The notes beneath the pieces are model-generated. The model was not told the origin of the DNA and made no database searches. It saw nothing but the letters and a program-made list of their open reading frames with translations. From Ischnura elegans (Eukaryota > Arthropoda > Insecta > Odonata > Coenagrionidae), in NCBI RefSeq assembly GCF_921293095.1, contig NC_060254.1:105858917-105922916 (forward strand): 64,000 bases of DNA, written 5' to 3'. Made by a program: the position numbers and the translations under genes. How positions within the stretch are numbered: the first letter of the stretch is position 1; the number at the start of each line of letters is the position of its first letter. Of the stretch, positions 11,111 to 24,643 are shown piece by piece.

Positions 11111-14100
11111 CCTATTCTCGTAAATAACCTATTAATCCATGATAACCTACAAATTTAATCATAATTGTTCATTATTTTTGATCAAGTAGGAAACATTCTT
11201 TGGAAAATTATTTGGACACAATTATTGGAGTTTTTGTACCCACACCCTTGGTTTTGACTTCATGTTACTTCCGAGTATAATGATTAAAAACTGTTCCTTT
11301 CATCAGTACCAAATTTTTAATGCTATAGCTTAAAGCTACTTCTTGTTCTCTTTACAGTTTACGAAAAGTGGAGTGAACAATTCAATTAATTCAGTGATTG
11401 ACAGTGCAATCCTAAAATCAAGTTGTCAACGATCTCTTCAAATCTTTTCCTCAACGTTTGGATAATAATAAATGGTTCTTCATCACGATGAAAGCAGTGT
11501 GCATGTTTCTTGGAATAATGTGAAGCTACCATAATGTGTTACTTATCGGCTAAAGAGTGAAGTGAAAGTGTCAAGGTTCCATCAAATAATTCATTGTCAA
11601 TGTTGCGTTCAATGTGAAGTGCTTGTGAATATAAGTTTTTTGGGTTGTCGCTGTTTTGAAGTTGAGCTTTGTCGCCGATGGACCTGGAAGCAAGTAGAAG
11701 GTAGGGAGTCTTCTCCTCTTGCAGTTTTATTCAACATGGAGGTTAAACAATTTTTGCAGAACTAATTTAAAACAGAAGTGATATAGCACCATTTTTTTCT
11801 GAGGAGAAGGAAAATTCTTTGACCCAATTCGTGGAGTCTCTATGAAAATGAAAAATACTCTTTGAATGTTGGAGCTATCGGTTTTTGTAGTATGGCGGGG
11901 TGAATGAAAAAGGATTTTCAGATTAGTTCAATAGGTATAAATTTCCTAGTACTGCTCTTTCGCTATCGCGTGATCTGGCCACCAATTTCTACAGGTTCGA
12001 CTAAGTTGATTTAAGATGCCTTGGAATGAATATTCCTAATGCTCGTATAGAGATTCGTAATGATCCAATGCTTTGATTTTACACCCCATACTGATCCGCC
12101 ATTTATAACAGTTTTTAATCTGTAAAGCGTCTGAAAATGCAATCAGTGTCGTGTACACTAAGTTCTCAAAAAGGTTTTTGTTCAGTGAAAACAGGGTCAC
12201 ATAGAAAAGAAGAACTGAATCACCTCTTTGGAAAAGAGAGTTGAAGTGAGAAAGGTGTTTGGTTGGTAGAAGTAGATAAGCTTCTTCTCCACTTCCCACT
12301 GCGCTTTAAAAACATGAATGTGCAAACCTACGTGGATCAGTAACCGTATGACTCGCTATAATCTAAACCTATTCTTTTGCGTGTTTCATGGTATATACCT
12401 TGATTTGATCCCTCGCGTACCGACCGTGTAAATCTCAGACAAAACGCAAGCCATAAGTGCTAATTCAATATTTCTGCCACAATTGCTCCGTTCACTTTTT
12501 TATCCAAAATAAACACTTCTCCATATTTTTCCTTCGTCGTGTACTTTACAGAAAAATCGAAACAGTTTGAAAGCTGAAGTAAACCACGATGCATTTCCCC
12601 TTGTACTGACATAACTCGTGAGTTGCGAAAGAATATTATTATATATTGACAGAATACTTAGTCGGCTTATCTCATGTTTAAAAGTTATGAGGCGTACGAA
12701 TATTTATCTCTTCAGCTTTTGTTGACTACGACCATTAACATTAAATAACTGATAAGCCCACGCTGGCAAAGTCTGAATTACACATTCAGAAATATTCCCA
12801 TGCAGAAACGCGTTGATTAGGTGACCAAGCTAATACCAATGAACTTGGCTTGTGCTGAAGTTGAAATTCATTAATTATTTCCGTACAGATTTTTCTTGAA
12901 ATTTGCAAGAATGTTAGTGTCGCATCATTGTGGCTTCGATGAACTGTTGCGAAATCTCCTTCACTTTAACCTCTCCAAACACAGAACTTCGAATAGGCAT
13001 GCCTGCTGGCGCCAAGAATTGGGGCCTAAAATCCGTAATAATTCTAGTCGACAATGGTTTTATTTCGGGGAAAATAAAACAAAAATTTGCATTAATTTAA
13101 AACATGTTTAAACCTACTCAAGATGCCAGTTTTTATGCCTTTACTGAAGAACAAAATTTGCTATATCAAATATAATTAATTTGAGTCGTTACAAAATGAT
13201 TAAATCTAATGATGAAATCATCACGACATGACTTACCTTGAGTAAAATTCGAAGATGAAGACCAAGATCCTTCACGGAAGAAATCAATTTCAACTGTCCT
13301 TCATTACGCTATCCTTGAAGTGGTAACTTTTGCTGGTGACTTATATCTTAAGTTGGTTCGTAATGAACCATTTAGCAATCTCTTTGTATAAAGAAGACGG
13401 CATCAGGTTACTCCATCCGTTGGCCTAAGTTGAACTTGGCTATCAGGGAAACGAATCTGCGAATGACCAGAAAAATAAATACTACTATGTTATTTTTATA
13501 ATTCAATCAAGAGCTACTAATTTCATCCGCGTATACATGAAAGTATAATGCCATAATTATTCAGGCTCAGTTAGCGACACTACTTTGAGGCCAAGAAAGG
13601 TTTGATAGCTACTAACTAACGCCATTATAAATGAACGAATGTAAAAGCGAGCATGCAAGTTTTCGATACTTTATCGATATCCGTGGCATAGTGGAAGAAG
13701 ATGATCACATTGCGGACTTAATTGAAAAGCATAGATCATATGGAAGACTGAAGTTCTTCGAAGCAATTGAAAGCTCTGTTTTGAACTGTCCAGATTTAAT
13801 TGTTTACGCTCGGCTAATTAACAAAATGGAAAATATTTTTGGGTGTATTTGAATGCTTTTTTGCGATTAAACTTAAGGCAGCAATTAGGAGATTATCGAC
13901 CCATTCGCAGCTGGCTTACAACGGACAAATGGATAGAACATTTCCGTTTCATGGAATCTTTACCACCGAAATAATGCGTAGAGAAGGAGTATTAATCTAA
14001 GCAATGCATTGAACCATGATTGAATTGAAACTACTAATGCTCAGTGTGGTTTTCATACTTAAATATTCGATAAATTTGAAACATCTGTGACAAATAATGG

Positions 14101-14940
14101 ATCGTAAAGGAGAGATTTTTATGCGCTATTGAGAACACATAAATACTTATCCCTTATGTACAAATCGCATAGTGTGATTAGCAATGCTCTTATCGCTCGC
14201 GAACTCACTAAATATCTCCGCTAATCACTGTCGTATGGAGTAAGTTTACATGGTGAGCTACATTAGTAACATGTTAATGCTTGAGGACAATCATGATTAG
14301 AATTACTTTCTCTGTTCACTATCTCATAAAAATTACATGTGCTCACTTACCTCAGTCAAAACCGCTGCATTTCTTCTAAGTATTTCTGTTGATATGTACG
14401 TCGTATAATCGCTCTCCATCCTCGTTTAGACATAATGAGACGGTGACTTCAACGAACGAAGGAACGTTTAAAACAGTCCAGGAAATGAATTCAACAAATT
14501 GAAAACATTCAGAAGTGTGACTCTGCCGAGAGGACGGTTGGTGCTTTCTTCGTAAATAAGGGGAAGGGGAGGTGCTGCTTTGCGGACGACAGATGAATGC
14601 GGACCGTTGATGTACTGTTATTCGTAATGCGGTGACGTGTTTTGCAAACGTTCCTAATGACCTTCACACATGACTAGAAAATTCTGGAACATTGATCACG
14701 TGTGTTTCGACCGTTGGCCGCTTGAGAATTTCCGCGCTATTTTTGTATAATAGCCGAATCATACGAACGAATCTTATTGGTCGAACGTTTTATTGATTTT
14801 CCGCGCGATAAATTTTTTAATTATAATAAAAAATATTACCGTATTTATTGATGTACTTCATTGGATAAAATTTCAAAGGACCCACATCGTAGATATTCAG
14901 CGCTTTTTTTCGGTTTTTTGTTGATTTAATAAATAAATCG
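11111..14940. other. No gene recognised; possible first intron
   Basis: AT-rich DNA without recognisable coding or repeat structure. A 73-codon frame at 13631-13852 has no domain. If the candidate exon ending at 11104 is real, this is intron; otherwise it is intergenic. Confidence 0.4.
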
Positions 14941-14954
14941 GTTCGAAATCATCG

Positions 14955-15028
14955 TGACGTCACAGGCACACGTCACGTGGCTGACGTGGTGTCGGAACGT
15001 CCCCTCCCTCCTATTCTGGACTTCAGTT
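14955..15028 (+). promoter_or_regulatory. Candidate core promoter: CRE, CACGTG box and TCAGTT initiator
   Basis: TGACGTCA (14955-14962) is followed by CACGTG (14974-14979), a further TGACGTGG, a pyrimidine stretch (CCCCTCCCTCC) and the arthropod initiator TCAGTT (15023-15028). Transcription would start at the A, 15025. No TATA box is seen at the right distance. A consensus splice donor lies only 30 bp downstream. The clustering of these elements beside a donor in otherwise AT-rich DNA makes a real promoter likely, but no expression evidence is available. Confidence 0.5.
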
Positions 15029-15055
15029 CGCGGCAAGCTCTCTTGGGATTAAGAG
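15025..15055 (+). ncRNA. Candidate first exon of the long RNA
   Basis: Begins at the A of the TCAGTT initiator and ends at AAGAG|GTGAGT, a consensus donor with intron starting at 15056. At 31 nucleotides it is short, which is acceptable for a non-coding first exon. It has no ATG. Confidence 0.42.
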
Positions 15056-16272
15056 GTGAGTACCTTAATTACTTGTTTGGTGATTCATTTTCATATTATT
15101 TTCAATGCACTTTCATTGTACTCTTTAAAGTGTAGGATTCTTCGCAAATGCAATTTGTTCAATTCCATTCAGTTATCGAGATTAGAGTGGCATATATTTT
15201 GAGTCACAATATTTATAACGCCAACTACCTCCATATTCCAAATTTTATTACCATGTGCCCGAAGTTAATATTAGTGACGGAGTAGTTTTTTTAAAGAACG
15301 CTAGTGATAGGGAAATCTCCTCTCGGATTAAAGCCATCCTGTTTTCATTCTTAATCCTGTGACTTTTGAATTGAAATAATTTTTTTTGTGAAAATTGGAT
15401 GTTGGACGTCATTGGACGAAATTCCATAATACTAGATTTATTGCCATAACGAATATTCGATCATTCAATTCGATTGACCTTTGACAAAGCATCTACATTC
15501 GTTAGGAATATGTGTTAATTACATTCTGTTATGATGTGTCGACATTTGAAATGAGTAAGTAATTTTATCTTTACATTTATCGAGGTTTTTAGAACATCAA
15601 ATATATCGATTTGATTGCAGTAATTATGATCCGTAATAATCTCTGATAGCTTACTTCTATTACTTCAGCAGTTTAGTTACTATTTTGACGAATGTCAAAA
15701 TGATGAATTTTATCGCATTGACTGTAGGTATAAGATATTAACATTAGACGTGGAGCAGTGTATTTCATGCCAGCCACGCTGCTTCGTTGTTGATTGTGAG
15801 AGAACATTACATTTCAAAATGAAGCTTCTATCCGCGATTTCTTTAGTTGTTAGCCATTAGGATCCCTTATTCATGCTTTTACCATAATTGGTACCTCAAT
15901 GGCGAGTTATTACACGTAAGTAATTAATGTTTCAACGAGGTATTTTAAAAAGTCCTTGTTATTTGAACCTAGGAAATTGCAGTTAACTTATTTCGTTAAT
16001 ACAAGCACCAGCCTCTCCGGAACCACTACGCAATAATTTATCATATAATTTTGATGATGAGGAAAAGTAATAGAATATTGGAGGTCTTAATTGGATTCGC
16101 AGCTTTTCACTTGGCAATTTATTTCTTCAACCTACTTCACCTTTGGAGTCGTTAGTATGATAATTTGTTGTAGCCTTTAATATCAACATAATCTTTAAGT
16201 TATGCTCCATGTAAAGTGTATATTTTTGTCGCGTGAATATTGTCAGCCTTTAACGCGAACTTTTCTTTTCAG

Positions 16273-16376
16273 GTCCTCCATTGAATAGGGGTGGCGGATC
16301 AGTTCCGTGAAACGGTTAGGGTTGAATGGGGCATTTGCGAAGAGGTTTCAAGGAAGAGGAAGACTGAAGAAATATG
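16273..16376 (+). ncRNA. Candidate second exon (104 nt)
   Basis: The acceptor is a strong pyrimidine tract, TTTTCTTTTCAG, just before 16273. The donor is ATATG|GTGAGT after 16376. The 3' half is purine-rich (CAAGGAAGAGGAAGACTGAAG), like the exons at 29-31 kb. The only late ATG is the last codon of the exon, so a protein starting there would need the next exon; no candidate continuation is recognised. A degenerate relative of its 3' half occurs at 17645-17680. Confidence 0.5.
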
Positions 16377-17119
16377 GTGAGTCAATATCATTCACTTCAT
16401 ATGATAGGCCTCTGAATATTCCAATGCATAAATATTTGACTTCTCTATATCTCTGTTAGTAACTAATTAAGAACTAAATCCTGTGCGGTGCGCAAAAATT
16501 AACTTCTTCTGCGATAATTTTTATGATGATATTTCATCATTTCCTATTTCATAATAGTGTTTTGCGCTACGAATTCTCAGCTGTTTACTGGTATAAATAT
16601 CCGTGACTATGAAGGCGAAGAGGAATTATAGCTGTTTTAATTTTACGTAGTTCAGGTGAATTTTGCGAGGTTCATTTTAGCATTTAAACATGCCACGGTC
16701 TCTCAAATGCTCTTTCATATCCTTCATTTTTGGTTTCTTAAATACGAAATCAGACGTCTTACTTTTCCGCTCTTACCAACCACTTATCATTCGAGGATTG
16801 ACTTCATTAGGCCATAAAGATCAGTTTGTCAAGATATGTTCGATTACAATGGTGTGTATTCTACTTTAAGAATTGACTAGGCTTCTATCCGCTCCTACTC
16901 TTCTGAGGAATCCCGCAGTCCTCACTCGAACGATTCATTTCATTTTCATACAGCCGAATAATACCCATCAGTTTCTTCACTGCTGTCATTGCCCATGATT
17001 CATTGGCATATATAGAAGCATACTCGAATTGTAAGTTCTGATAAATTATTTCCAAACTTAATTTTCATCATAAAATTTCCTGCTTTTCTAAGCAAATTGA
17101 TGCTTTATTTTTTCTGAAA

Positions 17120-19080
17120 AGTATTTTTGCCCTGGGCTGTTCTACTGATTATTTCTCTTTTGTTTCTACAATTGATTATTCTGCCTCCGAAATATTTAAA
17201 CTGGTGACCTCTTCCAATCTTTCTTTCACTAGTTTTATTCTATTCTTAACTTCCTGCCGTTTGCTACACTCTAGTATTTGATGGTGATTTTCAGATGGCA
17301 TTGGTCGTTGCTCTGCCCACCTTTACTAGAATGTTTTTCTATTTTACAAATATTTTAAGCGTGTCTCCTCGTGGATATTCATCCATGTAAACTCCCAATT
17401 TTTTCTTGAATGTAATCGGTCCCTTTTTAGTTGTAAATTATGAAAATTACGGGAGAAATAACACCGCCTCAGATCACTTGACTTTGCTCCCAATACTTGA
17501 TTCTTCATAGCTGGGCCCTGTAATGTATCACCCCTACTTGGTGTTTTTAAACGCATTGTGGATCATTTATATGCCATTGTTAATTAACTTCATTCAAAAT
17601 TATAAGCATGGATTTCCAATCCACACCACTGCTGCGTCAAATTATTCAAGGAAGAAGAAGACTAAAGGAATTTGGCGAGAAACTGGTCGACCTCTTCCAA
17701 TGTTTTTTTCCCTAGTTTAATGCTATTCTTATGCTACACTCTAATGTTTAATAATCGATATCCATTTTAATTGATTTCGTACTTAGTCGCCCTCCTATAC
17801 ACGTCTCATTCAGATATTCAAATCATCTCTTCATTTTTATAAGTCATCAGTCAAAAGTTCTCCGTTTTTGTCACTTACGGTATTCATCATACGCTCATTA
17901 ATTTGAAGAGATTCCCATAGCGAGCCTCTATTTTTCCTTGCGCACGATGTTTTCATATTCCTCGACCACTTTTCTCTGGCCTCCTTCACTTTATGTCAAA
18001 TATCGTTCTTTATTCTCCTTTGAAATTCCACGGCTTTAGTATTCTTGTACTCCAGTGGTGCCTCAGTTAGATTCGAAACTTTTTGCGTGATCCATTCAGA
18101 TGATTATCCTTCTCCCAAGAACTTCTTCAGCTGCTTCCAATAGCCCACTGCTCAAGTGTTTCTGACTCTCTTCCTCTGATTTTTCGGTCACATCCGATGC
18201 TACTTTGGTCTACTCTGCGTCCTCAAATTACACTTGATACCGAGTTTTCGTAAATTTTTACTTGCCAAATGTTTTTCACCGCTTTCTTCAGTTTTTGATT
18301 TTTTTATTATTAAAGATGAGATAGCATTGTCGCTGATGAGAGCCTTAAGGTAACTTTTACCGTCAATTTTCTAGTTCTTTAATTGTTTTATTTTCGCTGT
18401 CGTATCCTCCGTTAGTCGTTTTTTTCCTATAATCGCTTCGCCTGGGCTGTTCTACTGGTTATTTCTCTTTTGTTTCTACACCTGGTTATTCTGCTACCAG
18501 TGTTTGTCTCCCTGGTTTTATGCTATTCTTGACTCCTTGTGTTTTACTACACGGTTATATTTTATGGTGATAATGTTTCTGACTCTCTTCCTCTGATTTC
18601 TCGGTCATATCCGATGCTATTTTGTTCCCCTCTACCTCCTGAAATTACACTTGATATCGATTTTCTTAACTTTCTGCCTACCAAATACTTTTCTCAGCTT
18701 TCTTATGTTTTTATTTTATTATTTTTGGTGACATAACATCTCTATGGAGGCATAGTCTCGGTCGTTTTAAGCCTAAGGCTCACTTTTGCCGTCCATTTTA
18801 TTGTCGATGAATCGTTTCATCTTCGTAGAATTTAATCAACTTAGAATATATCAAGTCCACTATCACTTTCCTCTTTTTCTTCGACTGTGATCATTTTTTA
18901 TTTTGTATTCGAAACCACTAGCTTGTGTTCTTTGTCAGTCTTTCATTTTGGATTTACATCATCCCTGTTTCTCGGCTTTCCTCGCATCTTAAAATTCGTC
19001 AGTGACGGCATAAAATTCACCGAGAATAATTGCATTTTCTTCACCTCTAATCTGCATGATTATTCCCGCTGTATCTTGAT
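17120..19080 (-). pseudogene. Decayed LINE (non-LTR retrotransposon) ORF2 fragments with internal duplication
   Basis: Minus-strand translation in broken frames gives pieces typical of LINE ORF2. An endonuclease-like NAIILGEFYAVTD (compare ILGDFNA) lies near 18985-19050. The endonuclease-to-RT linker VEFQRRIKND...KVKEAREKW lies near 17960-18030, and VSDKNGELLTD near 17840-17900. Two stretches occur twice, around 17133 and 18441 (CCTGGGCTGTTCTACTG) and around 18155 and 18565 (TTTCTGACTCTCTTCCTCTG), so part has been tandemly duplicated. Stops and frame changes are frequent. The clade is not determined. Confidence 0.5.
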
Positions 19081-19415
19081 TCACTTACTCCACTTCTGCA
19101 TTTCTTAGCAATTTTTTAGGTTTACAAACATTCGGAGATGCAGTAGTTATGGGTTTTGCTTTATATCTTAACCATTACCTACCTTTCATCATACATTTGG
19201 TGGCTTTTTAATTGTCGCTTTTGATAAGCATTATACTTATTACAGCATTAATATTTAGCGATCCTTCGTGTATTAATCTGTAGCTTACACTCCAAAAGTC
19301 TCCCACTCCGGACAGTATTTCGCCGATTCGTAGAATGCGAAGAATGATGGTCGACTTTTGAAGTGAATCAGATGAAGTAGGAACTTTTATTCATACATAA
19401 TTATTGGTATTCGTT

Positions 19416-20240
19416 TCAGGGGGGGGGGGGGGAATGGGAGTTGGAGGAGTAGGTTGTTGAGTGCCTTTTCCGAATTATGGTTTGACAAGTACGAATTATT
19501 TTAAGGCCGGTGACTCTGTTAAGATTGTTCTTCTCCACTTTTTTTATTTCGATGGCTTCTCTGACGAGTATTTTTTGAAAGCCTTTCACGTTGGCGACAA
19601 TTTCTGTTCCTTTAAGGTAGATTGCGTGGCCCATCGCTGCGTGTTCGGCTGCCGTGGTCTTAGTTGACTACCCCAGTTGAATTGCTCTCTCGTGTTCCTC
19701 CTGGCGTGTTCTAACTGATCTGCCAATTTAGTTCTTCCCACAGGTTTACAAGGGATCCGGTAGACTCCTTCGACTTGTAGTGGAGCTCTGTCCTTGACGA
19801 GTTTTAAGAGATTTTTTATCTGCACGTGAGGAGAGAAGATTGTCCTTATCTGATATGTTCTTAGGATATTTCCAAATCTGTCCGTGGTCCCCTGCTGATG
19901 TTATTTGCTGAGGAGTTCGATGTTTCTGCGGTGTCTGCCTTGTCCACAACATTCTTTTTCATGACCTTAATCAGTGCTCGTTAGATAATTCTTTCGTCGA
20001 ATTCATTTCCCCGCAGAAAGGCCTCTAGTTTCCGCCTATCTTCGGCAAAGTTGTTTTGGTCGATTATTGTGTTGGAGCGGTGACTCAGGGCGTTTACCAC
20101 TCCATTTATTTGTGCTGAGTGATGAGTATATGCCCATGTTCAACTCTCCTCCTTGTACTATTGAGTTTTCAATTGCCTGTAGACACCCACGAGTCCCACT
20201 TAACTGATGGATCCGGGTCTGTGAAAAATCGGAATTAATG
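19416..20240 (-). pseudogene. Penelope-like element: RT thumb and GIY-YIG endonuclease relic
   Basis: Frame-shifted minus-strand pieces line up with the C-terminal half of Penelope-like proteins. They include THHSAQINGVVNALSHRS (post-RT), NFAEDRRKLEAFLRGNEFDE, the GIY-like motif EGVYRIPC, a GHAIYLK / EAIEIKK segment, and NLNRVTGLKI near the C-terminus (compare NRD.G..LS). GIY-YIG endonuclease nicks DNA to prime reverse transcription. At least three frame breaks are needed and the second YIG motif is not legible, so it is inactive. It is followed on its 3' side by a G-tract on the plus strand (19419-19432). Confidence 0.68.
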
Positions 20241-22520
20241 TCAGCAAATGGAATGCACTGAGGAAGAGTCTTGGAAGTGTTTTCTTTCGGGCTCCGTGGC
20301 GAATAATTTCCTCTCTTTAGATTTTCCTTTCTTTAGAAAGTATTTGTACCTACCGTCTATGCATAACTACTACATTATACTTTGAGTTGTAGTTATAGAT
20401 ATATACTATATCTCCTCCTCTAGGATCATCAAAACTATTTCAACTAAGAATACATCGTACGTAAGAACGCATAGTAAGAATAGAATATTTATTGCGTGTT
20501 GTCGATACTAAGCGTAAGAATTTTACTCAATCGCGGATTGACGGATATTGGTCGCATGCACACGAAGATACAACTATGGCCACTTTCCTTGCTGATTTCC
20601 TCTCACTGAATGAATTTGTTTGTAAACAAATTAAAAGGATGCGTTAAAATACATTTATTCATTATTTTGTAAAAAATTGCTCAGTTAAAAAATCCATTAT
20701 AAACTTTTTTTGGGTCAACACTATCTACTGCGTTGATGTTACAAGTAGGTATGTATTTTACAAAATGAAAAAAGTATATTTATTACGTATTCGAATCTGA
20801 TTCTCCACACACTATAAGAACTCTTTAAACGACTCCAACACATCAGGTATACTCTTTGGGGAAGTATCCAAATACCTTTCTGCCATAATAGTCATTCATC
20901 GTCGATAATATATAGCTTCCCCTCAAATGATTTTTCTTCCATTGGCCAACAGAGATCAGCATGCACAACTTATAATTAATATTTTTTCCCGCGACAAGAT
21001 TTCTTCAACTGGAGCTCTCCTCATCTTTTTTCGCAATGCATGGAGTGCAACATATCTCCATATTGTCTCGGATATCGCCTTCTGCCTCAACAGTTGTCCT
21101 CAATACAAACCCGCGTCAAAGAGATCGCGTTTCGTAATTTGGCGAAGAACACAGGTTCTAACAGTGTGCAAACGGTTTTACGAGCTAGTTTTTTTTCTCC
21201 ATTTTTCGCCAATTCACTACCGTCGTTATCGCTTTTGGGATCCACTGCTTTCTATAAGTTCTTGAGATAATTGTTTAATTAATATTTTCCAGTCCTTGTA
21301 ATCTCTTGCACACTTTTCAGTTTTGGAGTCCTCGCCAAGGAAAAATTTGTTCCAGCACATTACTTCCATGTCACTCTTTCAATCGCACATCCCACGGACA
21401 TTAAATTCTCCAGATTATCTGCAAAATGATGATTGTTATGAAAATAAATTTATAGCTTCGCTAGTTCTCTTGCCTAGAACCTGTTGGGATTACAAATGTC
21501 AATCGTGAGTCGTATGCCTTGTTACCACGGATATTTTTTAATTTTCTATTTGCTTTCTCATTTTTCTGATAACCTTAATTGCGGTAGCCTGATTACACCT
21601 GCAGGTAACAAATTAATACGGTGTGACTATGAGAAGGGAGAAGCTATTGAAGTGAACATTTTCAATGGCCTTTTAGGTACCTTTCTATGAATATCAATTC
21701 TCTCCAGCGTATTCTTTGACTAACCTAAAACTGTGTTAATCTTTTACTTCACCCACAGATCCCATTATTTCACATGAATGGTAACTTATATATACGCCTA
21801 ATTTATGATAAATGGGAATTCTCTGATTGATAATATCAATGGCATGGTCATTGGGTCGGGCCAAAGATCTCTCTCTGAGGGAGGAATTTTCAGAGCTCCA
21901 TCACTAAGAGAGAGATAACACGTAATCACATCACAACAGTGCTGCTGACTGCTGAGAAATTCAATGAAAACAATTCAAGTAAAACTACCTCGCAGCTGAT
22001 CGGGGAATAGACTGAATGACCCGGACACACGAGAGAGCACACAACCACGTTGTGCTGCCGACTTAGAAGACGAAGTCGTTTCTTGGTTACACATGAAATA
22101 TTTACCACGCAACAAATCAGAACCTCCTTTTTATTTTCTCTGAATTAATTTAAGATATAAATTAATAGATACCGAGTATTACGATGGTGACTCTCTAGCG
22201 CCATAATGATGCATGGTGAGCGTGAAGCAAACTACGGCTTTACAATCTTCCATTTTCTGATATCATGTCGACACCACCTTGTTTTGCCTACGGATTATTT
22301 GGATTAAATGGACTACTCGGTGGCCTTTATAATGCATTAGCCCATTGTCCGAAAAGATCGTTACGTCATACGTATCCATAAATACTATTACCTTTAGCAA
22401 GCACTCACCCAGTGTAGCCTTACATTTGTTATGGTTGCCATGGAGATTTTACTCGCGGCCTGATTGGTTGTAGAAATTTACCATCTGATGAGTAGTAACA
22501 ACATCTGATTAATTAGTTTC
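20241..22520. other. No gene recognised
   Basis: AT-rich. A minus-strand stretch near 21085-21255 is open for about 58 codons (KAVDPKSDNDGSELAKNG...) without a recognisable family, and could be a relic of an old coding element. No terminal repeats or splice-bounded exons are seen. Confidence 0.35.
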
Positions 22521-23179
22521 TTTGTACAGTGGCGGAAAAAATTAACGCAAAGCTCGTTGGCGTCTGAGAGCGTCCAGTTCAGGAACTACTTGTCTTCAAA
22601 AAATTTGCCCTGTAAAGCTCTCATACAACCGGAAGTTTTAAAAGCAATATATCCCTTATACCCGGGAAATAATCATACCCGTCGCATTATGACAAGGCGC
22701 AAAAGATCCAGCTACGAATTCTTCGCCATATTCTCCGAAGTATGCTTCGCCCTCGATTCACCTAGAATGGAATCTACTCTCGTCGGGACATCATTGGACA
22801 CAGCCGACAAATTGCGCATTGAGACTGCCTTGGAACCCAATCGTTCCGGTGGTGTAGCGGGTAAAGTATTATGCTTCGAATCAGAGGTTCCACGGATCAA
22901 GTCCCAGTGACGGATGACTTGATGCTGCGCACTCACACACGGTAAACATTTTTCTGATCTTAAAACTTCGCACTAGCTATCAATAGGTCCATAGGATGTT
23001 GTATGGCTATGGAATTCTTACGCGCTTATTTATTTGTTGAAATTCAACCACCATATTGCATAGCCATTTGGGCAGTTGACGGTGGAGTGAATTTTGACTA
23101 CCATTTCCGCGTCGTCCAGCACCGCTTCAAGGCCCCTAACCATCAGCTGCATGGATGCAAAAAAAGAGGTGCTATTTCG
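22521..23179. other. No clear gene
   Basis: Starts with CAGTGGCGGAAAAAATT near 22529, which resembles a hAT-type terminus, but no partner is seen. Open frames at 22557-22910 and 23003-23230 have no recognisable domain; the second runs into the LINE fragment in a different frame. Confidence 0.35.
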
Positions 23180-23648
23180 CACTCGCCAGGCCACACCTTG
23201 AATATGCAGCGAGCGTATGGGATCCGGTGAAGAAATACAAAGGAAAGCTGTACGATTCGTAATAAACTCGCTTCGGGCGAACAGAAAGTGTTACACAAAT
23301 GTTAAACAAATTAGGTTGGGAACCGCTGTAGATTCGAAGGCTGCGCGTTAGACTTGGAATGCTTGAGCAATTGACAATGGATATCTTTCGAAACGAAAAC
23401 GGAGAACATCATATCAGAACCCCACCACATTTATAGGTCTGACAGAAACGATAAGTTGAGAGAGATATTATGCCGAACGGATAGGTATGGGAATTAGTTT
23501 TTCCCCTGTCGACAATATCGGACTTTAATAAATGCTGGGCATTATTTCGTTAGAGCATACCATTTTTATTTATCAACGGCAGGTGACCTAGCACCCCCTG
23601 CCACATGCCTATTGAGACGGCTTGCTGGTTAGTATGTAGATGTAGATT
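23180..23648 (+). pseudogene. LINE (CR1/Jockey type) 3' end: RT C-terminus and tail
   Basis: The plus strand encodes YFALARPHLEYAASVWDP, the highly conserved C-terminal motif of CR1/Jockey-like reverse transcriptases. In the next frames follow pieces resembling QRKAARFV, ESVTQMLNKLGWEPL and RRLRVRLGMLEQL. Two stops after KLYDS and several frame changes show it is dead. The 3' untranslated part ends in GTATGTAGATGTAGAT, a short-word tail of the kind used by these LINEs. The copy is truncated at its 5' side, as is usual for LINE insertions. Confidence 0.8.
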
Positions 23649-24643
23649 TAGCTGATCAAAACTATTTTTGAATAATTTAAATTATGTTATGGAAGAGTTC
23701 TATAAAAGGGCAACGCACCGTCTAAATAACGCCCGGATTACGAGTAACGATTAATTGATGATAAAATGCGCTGGAGTAGAAATTTTTACAAATGCGCTCA
23801 TTAATATATGGTGTGCTTTTGAGCTAATACTTTTCTTTACGCTGACAAGAACGCATGTAATCTTCCTTTTTCATTCCGTTAGAATTTTTCACCTGCCCTC
23901 TTGTCGAGAGTCAGAAATATTGAAACTTTTACTTAGCGGTTTCCGAAGTAGATGATATTGGTTCAAAAAATTTCACAATGCAGAGGATAATAATGGTTGC
24001 CGAAGAGAAGAGAGTTGAGTGAAATAACGTTATATGTTATGCACTGAGAACAATGATAGGAAAACTATTTAGTTGAAGTGATTCTGTATGATTAAAATTA
24101 GCTTTTCAATCATTATTTGTCCGTAGAAAACTGAAATATTAGTTTGTGCTGGTTTTTATGGAAAAAATGAAAAGGGGAACCTTAGTCTAAAGCTGATACA
24201 ATAATATAAATCTCTATCATTCGAGTAATTTCATTGGGAATCAGGAAGTACTACTCATTGCCCATAAAAATTACTGGAATATTTGTTGAAACATTGCCAC
24301 ATGAAAAAATCGATCAGAGTTCTTTGTATACCGCCAATGAATAAATTCATATTAGTTTTATAGTGTCCGTGAGCGATAAATCTTGCGATGAAAGGAAGTT
24401 AGGACCCAAGGAACGCAGTAAATTACATGTTCAACGATAGTTTCATTTGAAATCACGGGCCAAACTCCTCTTCCATTACTATTATGCTTCGTAAAAAATT
24501 ATGGAAGGTAGCTTACATGCTTGTGATAAGCCAACCCTGACAAACACCTTTTCAGTTTGCTGGCTGGATAGGTGTTTCTTTTTTTACAAGTATACCGGGA
24601 CTAGCCACGGTGGTACCTTTACGAGAGTCACCCACAATACACA
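23649..24643. other. No gene recognised
   Basis: AT-rich sequence. A small hairpin (AAACACCT...AGGTGTTT) lies near 24542-24570. Nothing else stands out. Confidence 0.4.

Noticed and set aside
20927-21270. 112-codon and 76-codon plus-strand frames
   Set aside because: Low-complexity hydrophobic/basic translations without family features; overlapping frames suggest chance.
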